From positions 1-54,146 of the forward strand of contig NW_024468302.1 of assembly GCF_002104995.1 (NCBI RefSeq): DNA of 54,146 bases. The letters are read 5' to 3'. The position numbers and the translations under genes are program-made. Under the pieces are notes generated by a model that saw only the letters and a list, made by a program, of their open reading frames with translations, was not told the DNA's origin and ran no database searches. The DNA is from Linderina pennispora. Its lineage: Eukaryota; Kickxellomycota; Kickxellomycetes; Kickxellales; Kickxellaceae. Below are positions 1 to 12,275 of the stretch, in pieces. How positions within the stretch are numbered: the stretch's first letter is position 1; every line of letters begins with the position of its first letter.

Positions 1-2547
1 AGTAGGCGATACTGCAGAGCTCGACAGGTGTGCATTCCAGTGGGGTCCTGACAAGTTCACTCTTGCACCAACGACATTGTGTGTCAAGACTGGCGAGTTC
101 GCAGTTGTTGTCGGCAGAGTCGGAAGTGGAAAGTCGTCCCTGTTGTCTGCTATCTGCAGTGAGATGCCGCTGGTTTCAGGCACAGGGTGCACATACGGTC
201 GGATTGGGTATGTCAGTCAGAAGCCATGGATCATGAATGCGACGTTCCGTGAAAATGTGCTGTTCGGTCAAGCGTTTGACGAAAAATTCTACTGGCGCGT
301 TGTCAAGGCGTGTGCACTAGCTGAAGATGTCAAGCTGTTTCCGGCGCAGGATTTGTCAGAGATCGGACCGTGTGGCATCAACCTGTCTGGCGGACAGAAG
401 GTGCGGCTGGCACTGGCCCGTGCTATTTACTCCGCGCAGACATCTATGTTTTGGATGACCTACTGGCGGTGGTTGATGCACATGTCGAGCGGCATCTAAT
501 CGAAAATGTGCTTGTTGGCAGTGGAGTGATCAGTGACAAGACGCGTATTCTGGTCACACACGCCGAGCATGTCGTCCCGCTGGCGGATAAGATCATTGCA
601 CTGACAAACGGCGTAGGAGATATCGTGGAGCAGAATCCTATGGCATTCACTCAGAGCCCATCAGAGTTGTCATCAGAGGATGATGAAGATTCGTCCAAGG
701 ACGGTGATGAAGGATCTGGCCAATTCACCCTTGACCCGGAGATCGGCATCCTGCAGTTTCAGTGGTCGTGCATGTGGCGATATCTGAGGATGAGCGGATT
801 GCATATTGTTGGAGTAACGTTTGCGATCCAAGCAGCTGGTGCCTATGCGACATTCTACGTTGACAGCTTGCGCCTGAACTTGATCATGGACAACAACAGG
901 GAGAGCATGGCCCAGTCGCTGCAAGTGTATCTGCTTATGAACGCCTTGGCCAACATGCTTCAGCTCCAATTAGGTATGGTTGGTGGCTGGATTCAGGAAG
1001 GGTTGTGGTCTGCACGTTTACGGGAGCATACTCGAACTGAGCTGCTTGGCACACTTCTCCACATGCCATTGTCACGGTTTGAGAGCCTCCCGAGTGAAAA
1101 AATCGCCATCCTTTTCAACAAGGATCGAGCCAAGATGTGTGACTTGCTTCCGTATCAGATCTGCCAGCAAGTACTAGGTGCCCTCTACGCCTTGAATGCG
1201 ATTATACATGGTGTTCAGCGGATGCCTGAAATATTTGTGCTTGTATTGCCTACGATTATAGCAGTGACACTTAGGGATCGGGCGGTTGCCAAAGCAAGGA
1301 AAAGGCTGAATGATGTCTTTTACTCGACCACCAAATACTACCCCTGGACTTCATTCAGCGTACTTTTTGGTGGCCAGGATGTAATGCGTATCCACGGAGT
1401 CCTTGATACACATCTACAAATATGTGTTTCTCGACTTGCAACCTACAGCAATATTGTATTGAGTACCAATTTTCTTTACCAGACCGATCAAATCCTAGAT
1501 AAGCTGTCCTTCATCCTCTTCAAATCTGCATTGCTGTTTTGCCTTGCTTGGAAATCATCTACTTCGGGAATACTATCAGCACCGGGCGAGTTCGAGATGA
1601 TAATGCGGCTTTCTGAGATAATAATGCCTGGTATTAGGAGGATTTCCAATGCTGGAAACAATCTTATGCAAGATCTGCCTTCACTTTCAAAATACTTCGT
1701 CTACACCGGGTTTCCGCACGAGAGATCTAGGACCATTGAGGAATCGCAGTCACTCTGGAGCTGGCCAACCGATGGTGCTGTTGAGTTCAGGAATTTCAGC
1801 ATGAGGTATCGCGAGAATCTGGACACTGTTCTGAACGACATTTCGTTTTCAGTTAGCTGCAAGGAGAAAGTTGGTATCGTTGGACGCACTGGTGCTGGCA
1901 AGTCGTCGCTGACATACGCACTACTGCGCCTAATCGAGCCAGCAGGTGGCTCTATCTTCATCGACGGTGTGGACATCTCAACAGTTGGTCTCCAGGAACT
2001 TCGTTCCAAGATCAGCATCATTCCACAGGATCCGGCTCTATTTGTTGGCACCATCCGCGAGAATCTGGACCCGCTGGAGGAGTTCACCGACGACCAAGTC
2101 TGGGAAGCAGTTTGCATGGCCCATATCGAAAATCTTGTCAAGAAACCAACACAGACTTGGGATATTGATGACGATAAGAGTGGCCCGTGGGTCGAAGGAA
2201 CAGGTCTGGACAAATGGGTGGAGGATGACGGGAAGAACTTTAGCGTCGGACAGCGCCAGCTCGTTAGTTTGTGTCGCGCACTGCTCTGGAAGCGCAAAAT
2301 CTTGGTTCTTGATGAGGCGACGGCAAATGTCGATACAAAGACGGACCAAATCATACAGCGGGTTATCCGTGAGGAATTCAAGGACTGCACAATCTTGATC
2401 ATTGCGCACCGGCTCAGGACCGTCATGGACAGCGACCGGATACTAGTCATGGATCAGGGCAGGGTCGCCGAGTTTGACACTCCATCCAACCTGTTGGCAC
2501 AGGACTCGCTGTTTAAAGACCTTGTTGAGAGTATGGAACTAAAGTGA
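1..2547 (+). CDS. MRP/ABCC-type ABC transporter, 5'-partial, with a frameshift
   Basis: This is the 3' part of a full-length ABCC (multidrug-resistance-protein type) exporter, which would move conjugates or other amphipathic substrates across the vacuolar or plasma membrane using ATP. Frame 2 is open from base 2 and enters NBD1: Walker A GRVGSGKSS, Q-loop YVSQKPWIM, signature NLSGGQK. The frame then breaks at about 431-433. Against the paralogue at 7544-11728, one base is missing just before the Walker B stretch VLDDLLA. Reading resumes in frame 1 through the linker, TMD2 (roughly 750-1700) and NBD2, with Walker A GRTGAGKSS, Q-loop IIPQDPALF, signature NFSVGQRQ, Walker B ILVLDEATANVD and H-loop IIAHRLRTV. 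NBD1 has Asp where the catalytic Glu would be, which is normal for ABCC proteins. Everything after the break is well conserved, so this is either a very recent null allele or a sequencing error. The start, TMD0 and TMD1 lie outside the window. Confidence 0.88.
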
Positions 2548-4375
2548 ACTGAGGCGTTATACGCAAAGTTTTATAAATATGAAATGAGAAAAAAATACTA
2601 AGCGGCTAAACCGATAAAGAAGAAAGAAAAAGAAAAGTTCTTTCAGAGAGAAACTCAACGTCACATAGTTGGTGGGTTGTCTAGTCAGGATTTTCCTCAC
2701 AGTGACTTGCCGATTTAGGACTAACTGTGTAGTCCATCGACTAGTGTCCAACAGGAACTCAACGAGAGATGCTGAGTTTTCTTCATGGCTACGGCATCAA
2801 AGCTAGGTGACAGCTGTCCTTGCAATCAGCTCAAATATGAAGTATATATGTTTTCTAATCAGACTGATAACTGAAACCGGATAGAATGACAGCGCTCATA
2901 TCACCTTAGGGCGTAGCCAATACCTTTGCTTAAATCTGGTATGAAGAAAAAAAAGTATCAACAACAATATGAGCATCGACAACTACAGTTGGCCTATTAA
3001 CAGCTGCTACTTGTCTTCGGAGGAATCCTGGGTCGACAGCACTCTCAATGACCTATTTTGAAGTCAAGGATTCCATGGCCAGGCAGATTGGTTTTAAGCA
3101 ATGAACCTTCAAGTGATGGCAAGAGCCTTGACAGCCTATGTCCTTTCCTAGTTTTTTGTTCAAGAGTTTGAGCAGTAGACTTGACCAACATATCCTTGTT
3201 AAGGCACGTATCTACAGTCTTCATACCAGCAACTTTGGCACTACAAATCTGTTGGTTTGGAGTGTTCTGGGGTTGAGGAGAAAATTTATTGAAAGGTATA
3301 TAGATAGTGGTGCAGCAGAGATTCGACCTGTCTAGTAAGCTCCCTAAGGAGAAACTTGGGTTATTTACATACTACCCTCTCTGAAAACATTCCTGTTGGA
3401 ATCTAGTACTTCCTAGAAATTGTTAGGCTCGCCAAACCCCGAGACAGTGTCAGTATCTTCGTTGGATGAGACAAAAATGCTTGTGTGCCGTGAGAGCATG
3501 GTATGAATGTATTTCTTGGGTATAGGAGAATTCTGCTGATGAGAGAATAGAGAAAAGAAAGTTGGAGCTAAAGAAGACGGAGATGTGGGAGCTGGAGCGC
3601 AGTATTTTGATATCTTCAGAGCTAATTACCAATATATCTTTTTATACAACCTGTGGCAGTCATACAACTAAGAATAGGGCCTCCCTATCCCTCTCATGGC
3701 CTACAATTCATGCGCACGCCTCAAAGTAAGAGCACAACTGGCCAATATACAGCCCTTTCTTCCCTGATATCACTCGCAACATACAAATTGTCCCCAGTAT
3801 GCCACCGCCTCCTCCTCTATGCCATTCGCCCCTACTTGCCCACCATCCCTTGTCAAGGGCTGCCTGTGTAGCAGAATCTCTCCTCAGCGAACCAGAACCG
3901 CCCGCACAGCGCACCGAACCGCCTACTTCGAACCCTGACGTCTCTTTTCATCAAATGTGGCTCTAAAATGCAGAGGTGTTTGGTGTGCTGCACTCCCGCC
4001 TCTTATACTGGACCCCACCTCTCTACACTGCATCCGGAAGCCCATTTTTCGACTGAGCTGCATATAATAAAGCCAAATAAGGCAACTGTGCGCAAACAGC
4101 AAGCCATTTGTTAAGCCAAGGTGCATCTGGTGCTCTGCGGTTAGCTAGTTAGAAATGCTGGAACGTGTCAATTCTCAGCCTCACCGGTTCCCTGGGATGA
4201 AGTGGCTTTGCCTTGATACCCGCCACCAACACCCGCTGGTTCAAACGACCGTCCAGCCGCCTCCAAAGACAGCTGCGCATCGCTGTTTTCACAAGCATAG
4301 CCACCATATAGCGCCTCGCTTGCTCTCCAAAGAATGCCTGTAGGGTCCACTTATAAACATGAGGAAACAAAAATA
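2548..4375. other. Intergenic region, no gene recognised
   Basis: This 1.8-kb gap separates the convergent 3' ends of the ABC transporter and the LRR-like gene. It holds purine-rich runs (about 2615-2655) and AT-rich stretches. The only reading frames are short, stop-bounded and low in coding character. I see no tRNA, terminal repeats or gene fragment that I can name. Confidence 0.5.
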
Positions 4376-6013
4376 CTAGGACAAGGGCTCAAAGGCAATA
4401 TTGCGGCTGACTTTGAAGACCTGGTGGAGCATGCTCATGATGTGCGGGATCATGTGGTGGTTGACCCTGACCTTGGTGACTCGAGGAAGACACACCACCA
4501 GCTCGCAGAAACCGACCAGGTCGAATGTGCCGCGAACAAAGAGATCCAGTCGCTCGAGACTCTCGCTGACTGGCAGCTGGCTGCTTGGATCCAGGACCTC
4601 GCCGATCTCGTCAAATGTGATCTTCTGGTCCGGGAACTTGGTGACCTTGGCGTCGATCCGGATCATCGAGAAGCAGTCCACGACGAGCGTGTGCAGAAGC
4701 GGCAGCTGTCCCAGCAGGTTGGCAAGCCCATGCTTGTCCGCGATGCTGGCCGCCAGTGTGAGCGAGCGCAGGTCGACCCATGCAATCAGCCCCGGAAGCG
4801 GATAGTCAAGCAGTCCAAGGGTGGCCACCTCAACGCTGGACGGCAGCTGATACAGGCGCTCAACCATATTGACAGAGTACACATCAACAAACGGAGTTCC
4901 AGTAGGGTGCCCAATCTTGAGCATCCTCACTGTCTCGAACGCGTGCTCGTTGATGCGTTCAAAGTTCGTCGGGTCGTCCATAATAGTCAGTCTCTCAAAT
5001 ACCCGGCCCTGGAAATAGGCGTAGATGTCGGTGTAGACGTAGGCGGAGCCAGTGACATGGAGAGTGTTCAGCCTTGGGAAATGCACAGGGTAATTGCAGC
5101 CTGGAAAAGTGGCAGTATTCGCAGTGGCCTGAATGAACTCCACGCGCAGATCCTGGAGGCTGTCAAAGCTCAGCGCGCCATCGGTGGTCTCGAAGAGGTG
5201 CCACGGGATAACAGCCTCGATCTGGAACACCTCGAGGATGCGCAGGCACCGAGTTGGAATAACAGGCAAGTCGCGACGCAGACGTATGTAGCGGATGTTA
5301 ATTGAAAGCGATGTGAAGTTGTCAAAGAGCTTGGGCACGTTCAGGGGGAACGGGATAAGCATCTGGACATGCTCCAGCTGGTGCGCATACTCCTTGAGAG
5401 TGTATTCGTACAAAGGGCATAATTTTCTGTCCGCTCCAAGGATATTAGGTGTCGGGACCCATTTCCTGAATACATGGTATCTTAAATCAGTTGCGCAAGG
5501 AAACAGCTTTCGGATGGACTGAGCAGCAGCCTCAGCTGTTCTAAATTCCTGGATCGAGTCCGCATCTTTTGCTGTACCCGCTGTGAACACCCCTGGTCCA
5601 AGAAACAGAATCGAGCGCACATTCGGCAAAGGCGACTGCAGTTTGTTTTCCATACCCTTCATCACCTTATCAATGTGCATCGGTAGCTCACACTCGTTAA
5701 AGATGACAACCCGGAACTCGGTTACCAGATGTAGCTTGTTGCGCTCGATGAGGAACCCTAGGTTCCACATCCAGTCTCGGTCATGGCTTTTGCTGCACGA
5801 GCACTTTATGCGATCGCACTCGACGAAGCACTCGAGAAGAAGCGTGCCAAACACTGCTTCAGAGAGTTCGTTGACGCGGTGTGGGTTCGAGCTGACAAAA
5901 TTCATGACGTTTGAATATTCCCTAGCGGTCGACGTGCGGGTGAGGGACTTGGCACAGAGGTCGGTGGTGTCGGTGAAAGGGGCTGGCTCCCACCGTCTGT
6001 CCGGCTGTTGCAT
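4376..6013 (-). CDS. F-box/LRR-like protein of a fungal multigene family
   Basis: This is an uninterrupted 545-residue protein. After a polar N-terminus it has repeated leucine/valine-rich segments of the form LxxLxVxxxxxxxxxxxFPxLxxLxV (for example FPRLNTLHVTG and LPLLHTLVVD), suggesting an irregular leucine-rich or RNI-like solenoid over about residues 200-530. No convincing F-box is visible at the N-terminus, and there is no signal peptide or membrane segment. Such proteins form large, fast-evolving families in some early-diverging fungi, often as substrate-recognition parts of SCF ubiquitin ligases; that role is inference here. The start ATG (complement of 6011-6013) is the first in frame. 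A decayed gene at 33495-34796 appears to belong to the same family, sharing the pattern of a helix followed by I-[KR]-[KR]-[IL]-FP. Confidence 0.72.
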   Translation of the reverse strand: MQQPDRRWEPAPFTDTTDLCAKSLTRTSTAREYSNVMNFVSSNPHRVNELSEAVFGTLLLECFVECDRIKCSCSKSHDRDWMWNLGFLIERNKLHLVTEFRVVIFNECELPMHIDKVMKGMENKLQSPLPNVRSILFLGPGVFTAGTAKDADSIQEFRTAEAAAQSIRKLFPCATDLRYHVFRKWVPTPNILGADRKLCPLYEYTLKEYAHQLEHVQMLIPFPLNVPKLFDNFTSLSINIRYIRLRRDLPVIPTRCLRILEVFQIEAVIPWHLFETTDGALSFDSLQDLRVEFIQATANTATFPGCNYPVHFPRLNTLHVTGSAYVYTDIYAYFQGRVFERLTIMDDPTNFERINEHAFETVRMLKIGHPTGTPFVDVYSVNMVERLYQLPSSVEVATLGLLDYPLPGLIAWVDLRSLTLAASIADKHGLANLLGQLPLLHTLVVDCFSMIRIDAKVTKFPDQKITFDEIGEVLDPSSQLPVSESLERLDLFVRGTFDLVGFCELVVCLPRVTKVRVNHHMIPHIMSMLHQVFKVSRNIAFEPLS

Positions 6014-7543
6014 GGCTATGGCGTGTTGACAAACGGAAAATGCTATGGAGTATGCTCAAACGGCGGATAGAAGGCTGCGTGAAATGATAGTGGAAAGGTA
6101 TGTGGAGAAATGGATTTGATGATGGGCTAGCTCCACTGCATCCAGGCTACCGGGTCTATATACTCCTGAGCGCCAATAGATGCAGTGCTTGTCAATTCTT
6201 GACAGCCCTACAATGGACGCGACAAGCATGACGCACCTCGCCGATATGTATGCGTTGACTAGCACACCCTGGTACCCGTATAGACATATTAAATTTTCGG
6301 AAACAGTGCAGGCGTTGCTTCACAGCCAATTGTGGGCAACCAGCATGCAATGTCGAGTGCATCTCGGCTGACAAGGAAAGCTGGCACGGTAGGCTGCAGC
6401 ATGGCAGGGGTCGCATCCCTCAGCAGTGGCTTGCAGCACCACCTGAAGTGGGTGCCAAAGCCCGCACTTTTGCGTTCGCAAATGCACAACGGGTGTCGGC
6501 CCACACCGCGCCTTGGAGCGAACAAAGGAGATTGACCCAATAACCCTAGTTGTGCTCTGCACCGCCACCCGGCTAGGGCTGGGTTCACGAATGAGCACTT
6601 AGTGCACGCAAATCCGCTGCTCCTGGCCATGGCACGGCTGTTCCGTCTGTCTCGAGCGCATTTCTGGGCTGCACGCCTCCAAAATATCTTTTTGCATCGA
6701 TATGAGCCGGCAGCACGATGCTCTAATGTCCAAAATACCCGGAAACCAGGTAGGCAATATGTTTCTGGTATACTACCATACCTGCTCCGAACAGATTGGG
6801 GGTGGATATCCGAGTGCCTTTTGCAACTCCTATCACATACGCAATAGATTATAGACATGTCGAATTGGTAAGGCAATATAGTTGATTTCGCAGGGTAAGA
6901 GACTAATCTAAACAAAATTGTTCATTTGAAGCTAAAATCTGCCTCTGGTAGTGAGCGTTTGGAAATAATATCGTTAAACATATTTCTTTACGTGTTTGTG
7001 CTGTTGACACAACCTATATTTCAATCTGGGATCTGGTTAGTGAAAGGTTTGCGATTTTGAGGTAATCCAGACATACTCATTGCTATGGTGGTGTTAACAG
7101 GATAATGTTTGTTGAAATGATACAACTCTAAAGCATCTCCATGGACATCCAAGTATATGCACGACAGCAATGTCCTGCTGTCTTATAATTTCACTGGCGC
7201 ATGTGCTTCTGACAGCCATTGTAGAGGCATACACACTTCAGCCACTCAGTCACCTTGAATAAAAACACCAGCCAGCAAACTTGCTGCAAAGTGGTCAGCC
7301 CAGTACAACCCACATTGTCTCAAGAGCAGAATAGTGTAGGACGAGTGTGGTTTCCGGATACACCTCCAGTGCTTCCATTGGCCATATGCAAAGGAGATGC
7401 AGCTGCCGCAGCATAGACAACCTAGCCGGAAAATACTCTGGCTTAGCGACTTCACACTGAGATTCATTCTCCAGCACATATGCCAGTTGCTCTGCTCTCT
7501 TCTCCAACTTCCTTTTATTCTTTCTCGCACCACCCTCTCCATC
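6014..7543. other. Intergenic region between divergent genes
   Basis: This holds the upstream regions of the LRR-like gene (minus strand) and of the second ABC transporter (plus strand). A 208-codon minus-strand frame at 6289-6915 has a biased, Cys/Arg-rich composition and no recognisable domain, so I do not annotate it. The last 60 bases before the ABC start are pyrimidine-rich (TTCTCCAACTTCC and similar), as is common just upstream of fungal transcription starts. Confidence 0.5.
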
Positions 7544-10500
7544 ATGGATATTTCGAATCGCTTCACTACCACGTTTCAGCTGTACGTGTCAAAGGTATCG
7601 CAAAATGCCTATCCGACTTGTCCGTAACTCAAGCACTGACTTGCCCATCCTCACCGTTGTAGGGAAGGAGCTGCCATCGCCGATCTTCTGGTTCTCGGAT
7701 TTGTCGGACTGTGGGGACCAGCGGTTAAGGGTGTACATCCGCTGGCAGGGGCTCAGAGACCAGTTATTATTACCCTTTGCGCATCTACCAGTCTGCTGTC
7801 TTGGTATTCGCATGCTGGAACCCAGTTCAACTCAACTCTGGCCATTCTCTGCTCACTGACACTTGCTTTCCGAACAGCTAGCTTGAGGTTCTCCAGCGAC
7901 ATTGCTGCCATGGTGCATGCCCTGTGGTCGCTCCGTCTAGTCCTATTGTCTATCACCAGGGTTCCTGTAGTTCATGTTGCAGGGGCTGTAATCCATTTCC
8001 TTGTGGCATCGCTTCTCCTCAGTCCAGCCACAAGGTGTCATATAAGACGCCATGTACGCGGTCTGCTATTCTTGGATACTATCGCCTTTTTTCGCCTCTG
8101 CACCCAGCGTGAAATTACGATGGAGGATATTTGGGATCCGAGATATTGCACACAGCAACTCGAGTTGACCAAACGTCTCAAATTCGATATCACAAAACGG
8201 TTTTTCGCTTTACGCGCTGTATTGGAGCTATTCTGGCAGCCATTGCTGGTAACAACTGTTGCTAGTGCACTCCTATCCATGGTACCGCTGACAAAGAGCA
8301 TTGTTATGTCACGAATCATCAAAGCCGTTGATTCCAATGCAAACACAGATGACTGCTGTGTCTACAGCCTATTCGCTCTCTGGATGGCATTGTCACTATT
8401 TTCACTTGGTAATGCATATTTGGCCGCATTACAAAGGTTTTGCAAAGATTCCATTATAATGGTTCTGCGTAGCAATATTTTTGCTACCCTCAAGTCGCAA
8501 ACCTCCCTCGAGTATCGACAGATAGATCATTTCAAGATTGTTTGGACTAGTTTGATGAGATTAGTGGATGGGATCGATCGCTCAACGACTCTGTTAAGCA
8601 GCATGCTTGCGAACTCGCTTACAATCAGCGTACTGGTTTCTACAATCGGCTGGCGTACCATCATTCCGCTTCTTACCTCGCTGGTGTATTTGGCGGTATC
8701 GCATTCTCTAACAGCACATCTCGATGTGCTAGAAAAGGCGCATAAGCGGAACAAACAGCCGCATCTAGGCCACAGGGTATTCTCGCTGATACACAACATG
8801 CGTACCATCAAGTTCTACGGCTGGGAAGAGGCATTTAGGCAGGTGGCGGACGATGATCAAGTAGACAAATTCGTGCCGCCTGCCCACCTACGGATCGCAA
8901 GATATGTGACGTCTTTGGTTGGAAGCTCTCTCCCCCAGATCTCAGCAGCATTGACAGTCTCGTCGTTCTTACACACCTCGAACAATATCGAATATGCGGA
9001 TATACTTTTGGTCATGTCATCTGCCGAGTCCCTGACTGGTCTTTTCTCGATGCTCGCTTCGGCCACAAGGATTATGAGTATTTCTGAGACTTCCGAAGAA
9101 CTAGAGATGCTGCTACGTAAGGACGATTACCAGTTTATCGCGCGCCGAAACGATGCTGACGATGTGGCTGTCTTGATGGATTGCTGCAGCTTCCAGTGGA
9201 ACACAGGTGATTTTGCTCTGAAGAACATGGATCTCAGGATCAGCAAGGGCGAATTCGCTGTGGTAGTCGGTCGTGTTGGCAGTGGAAAGTCATCGCTGTT
9301 GTCAGCGATCTGCAGCGAGATGCCAATAACAGATGGCACCGGTCTGGTCTCTGGCAAGATCGGGTACGTCAGCCAGAAGCCTTGGATAATGAACGCAACG
9401 GTTCGCGACAATGTGCTGTTTGGGAGTCCTTTCGACGAAAAGTTCTACCACACGGTTCTCGATGCATGCGCGTTGGCCGAGGACATTAAGCTGTTCCCGG
9501 CCCAGGACCTAACTGAGATAGGTTTTCGTGGGATAAACCTGTCGGGTGGCCAGAAGGCGCGGCTGGCACTCGCTCGGGCAATCTACTCTCGCGCCGATAT
9601 CTTCGTTTTGGATGACCTGCTGGCGGCAGTTGATGCCCATGTGGAACGGCACATTATTGAAAATGTGCTTGTCGGAGAACGCGGGATCATCAGTGGCAGG
9701 ACGCGGATTCTGGTGACTCATGCCGAGCATGTTGTGCCCTTGGCTGACAGAGTTGTCACGCTTGTCTCTGGGTGTGCCACCGTTGCGAAGCAAGTCCCAG
9801 CGCAGCCGAATGCGGGCGTGATACCTTCTGCAAACAGCGGACAAACAGCAGTTTCAGACGACTCGTCTACCGGCTCAGGACAGTTCACATATGACCCAGA
9901 GCGTGGTGTGGACACGCATATTTGGCCAAAGCTGTGGCAGTACATCATGTTTTGTGGGTTCTCTGCTGTTGGTCCGTCGGTGCTGCTACACCTGGTGAGC
10001 ACATATATTGTCTACCGAGTTGAGAGCGCTCGGATGGACTTGCTCTTGGACGAGAATCGAGAAACGATGGTATCATCTCTGCAAAACTACCTTGTCGCCA
10101 GTGCTGTGGTTGGTGTCGCACGGACACAGTTACACATCGTCGGTGAATGGGCACGTAGGGTTCTGTGGTCGCATAGGGTCTACAGGAAGACGCGGGCCGG
10201 TGTCCTGGATTCACTCCTCAGCATGCCTTTGGTTCTATTTGAAAGCCTACCGAGCGAATCGCTCATGTACTTGTGGGGATATGACCGTAGACTAACAGGA
10301 TACTACTTCCCTGAAACCATATGTCAGAAAATGCTGGTAGCCATGGAGTTCATGAGTATCGTTGCGCAAGTATACAGTCGATTCCCTATCCTGCTGCTCT
10401 TTGCTGCTCCTATTGTCCTGGTTTCGTACAAGGTCAAACAGGTGGCAGATATAGCGAGAAGATATGGAGATCAGATTTATGACAACCAGGGGCTTGCTTC

Positions 10501-11728
10501 TCCATATACACTCTACTCGGAGATTAATACTGGCGGATATGTCATGAGGATCCAAGGCGTTCTGGGTACCTTTCTTCACAAGTTCCACGTTGGCCTGGCA
10601 GTTGGAAATAGTCTCTGCATCTGCTATCAAGACATTGCTGATCTACAAAGATGGCTGCGAGACCTCTTCAAGGTTATTGTAAGCGCGACCGCACTGCTGG
10701 TGACAATTCGCCGATGCGTTGCCTCAGAGAGTCATGCGACGCCTGGCTCAGTCGAGATGACTATGCGACTAGTCTCACTCTTCTTGACAGGACTTGGTAA
10801 TATGTTGGAGCTCGGAGAGGATCTCAAATACCCTTTGGGTAGATTTTCGAGATACTCCATCTACACCGGCTTGCCACGAGAGCCAGATAACAGCGATGTC
10901 AGCGTGAATTTGTCCAGCGACTGGCCAACGACGGGCACCATCGAATTCCGCGATTACAGCATGCGGTACCGCGAATCCCAGGACCTGGTTCTCAACGGTG
11001 TTTCATTCTCAGTCCGACAGCAGGAGAAGATCGGGGTAGTTGGGCGTACCGGTGCTGGCAAGTCGTCGCTTACATTCGCACTGATGCGCTTGGTTAGCCC
11101 AGACAGCGGGGCCATCTTCATTGATGGGGTGGACATTTCGAGTATTGAGCACAAGCACTTGCGCTCGAAGATCAGCATCATCCCGCAGGACCCGGCTCTG
11201 TTCAACGGCACTATACGCGAGAACCTGGACCCGCTGAACGAGTTCACTGATGATGAGGTCTGGGGCGCCATTCACAAGGGCTGTATAGATGATATAGTCA
11301 GTACACCCACAGAAACATATTGTGCGGGTAACAACAACAGCGGACCGTGGGTAGAGGGGATTGGGCTGAACAAGTGGATCGAAGATGGCGGCAAGAATTT
11401 TAGCGTCGGACAGCGTCAGCTCGTCAGTCTGTGCCGTGCACTTCTGTGGAAGCGCAAGATCCTGGTCCTCGACGAAGCAACAGCAAATGTTGATACAAAG
11501 ACTGACCAAATCATGCAGCGTGTTATCCACGAGGAGTTCAAGGACTGCACAGTTCTGACCATCGCGCACCGGCTCAGGACCGTCATGGACAGCGACCGGA
11601 TTCTGGTCATGGATCAGGGCAGAGTCGCCGAGTTTGACACTCCAGCCAGCCTTCTGGAACAGGACTCTATGTTCAGGCACTTTGTCGAAAGCATGGAGCT
11701 CAACGAGAAGCCCCAGCATTTCACATAA
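7544..11728 (+). CDS. MRP/ABCC-type ABC transporter, full length, one intron
   Basis: This is a complete ABCC exporter of about 1367 residues. I place the start at ATG 7544. Exon 1 (7544-7581) ends before GTACGT, and the 81-base intron 7582-7662 has a CTGAC branch-like site and ends TTGTAG. Exon 2 then continues in frame as L-EGAAIADLLVLG, giving the N-terminal TMD0-like hydrophobic helices (for example RPVIITLCASTSLLSW) that the long ORF from 7883 lacks. TMD1 follows, then NBD1 (Walker A at about residue 549, GRVGSGKSS; signature NLSGGQKARLALARA; VLDDLLAAVDAH), TMD2, and NBD2 (Walker A at about 1140, GRTGAGKSS; signature NFSVGQRQ; ILVLDEATANVD; IAHRLRTV). NBD1 carries Asp in place of the catalytic Glu, so the ATP sites are asymmetric as in other MRPs. 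It is a tandem paralogue of the gene at 1-2547; near-identical blocks surround the NBD motifs. Substrate unknown; vacuolar or plasma membrane location is inferred from the family. Confidence 0.93.
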
Positions 11729-11809
11729 ACCGTAAATGAAACAAAAACATCTACCAAGCTTTATTTCCCTCTTCGTCCTGAGCTGCACTGCGCCAATGCT
11801 AAAGGGTAA

Positions 11810-12016
11810 TCACGATGGGGTATCGATCTTGTATGTGTTGTCGTTCATGAGCTGGTCGAGCACGCCGCGCACGCGCTCGAGGTGGCTGGAGGTAATGAAC
11901 AAGTGGGTGCTGTCGAGCTCCTCGATAATGAACTTTTCCTTTTGGTTGACCTTCAGCAGGACCTCGCGCGCGGCCGGGTCGCATTCAATCAGCGTGCCTT
12001 TGACTGCCTTGACCAT
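11810..12016 (-). CDS. TFB5: TFIIH subunit Tfb5 (TTDA/GTF2H5)
   Basis: This 68-residue protein begins MVKAVKGTLIECDP and contains KFIIEELDSTHLFI, the strongly conserved core of Tfb5/TTDA. It is the smallest core subunit of transcription and repair factor TFIIH; it binds Tfb2/p52 and stabilises the complex for promoter opening and nucleotide excision repair. The length matches the family (about 70 residues). The frame extends 14 codons upstream, but the family starts at this Met, so I use the ATG complementary to 12014-12016. It is the first of six consecutive minus-strand genes, and its 3' end converges on the ABC transporter 81 bases away. Confidence 0.93.
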   Translation of the reverse strand: MVKAVKGTLIECDPAAREVLLKVNQKEKFIIEELDSTHLFITSSHLERVRGVLDQLMNDNTYKIDTPS

Positions 12017-12275
12017 AGTGTGTTGCAACAAATATAAGGAGAGTGATGCGCCGGACACAGATAGCGGCTATATTTAATATCCCATGTCTGGGGGAAACAA
12101 TTGGTTATGGCAACACTGGACATTAACAAAAAATTCTGGTTTCCGCAGGCCGGAAGCAAAGGGCAGGTAAGAACTCTTCCAGGAAAATGCACGAGGAGAC
12201 ATGGTATACCGGTACCGTATATGTGCGAAATGAAATTCAGATACATGTAATGAGCCAAAGAAACCTCCCCTTTTT

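Noticed and set aside
3920-3945. TTCGAACC stretch resembling a tRNA B-box on the minus strand
   Set aside because: The bases around the loop do not form a T-stem and no A-box or acceptor stem is found at tRNA distance.
6289-6915. 208-codon minus-strand frame upstream of the LRR-like gene
   Set aside because: Biased Arg/Cys/Ala composition, no domain, no leader features, and it lies in the divergent promoter region.
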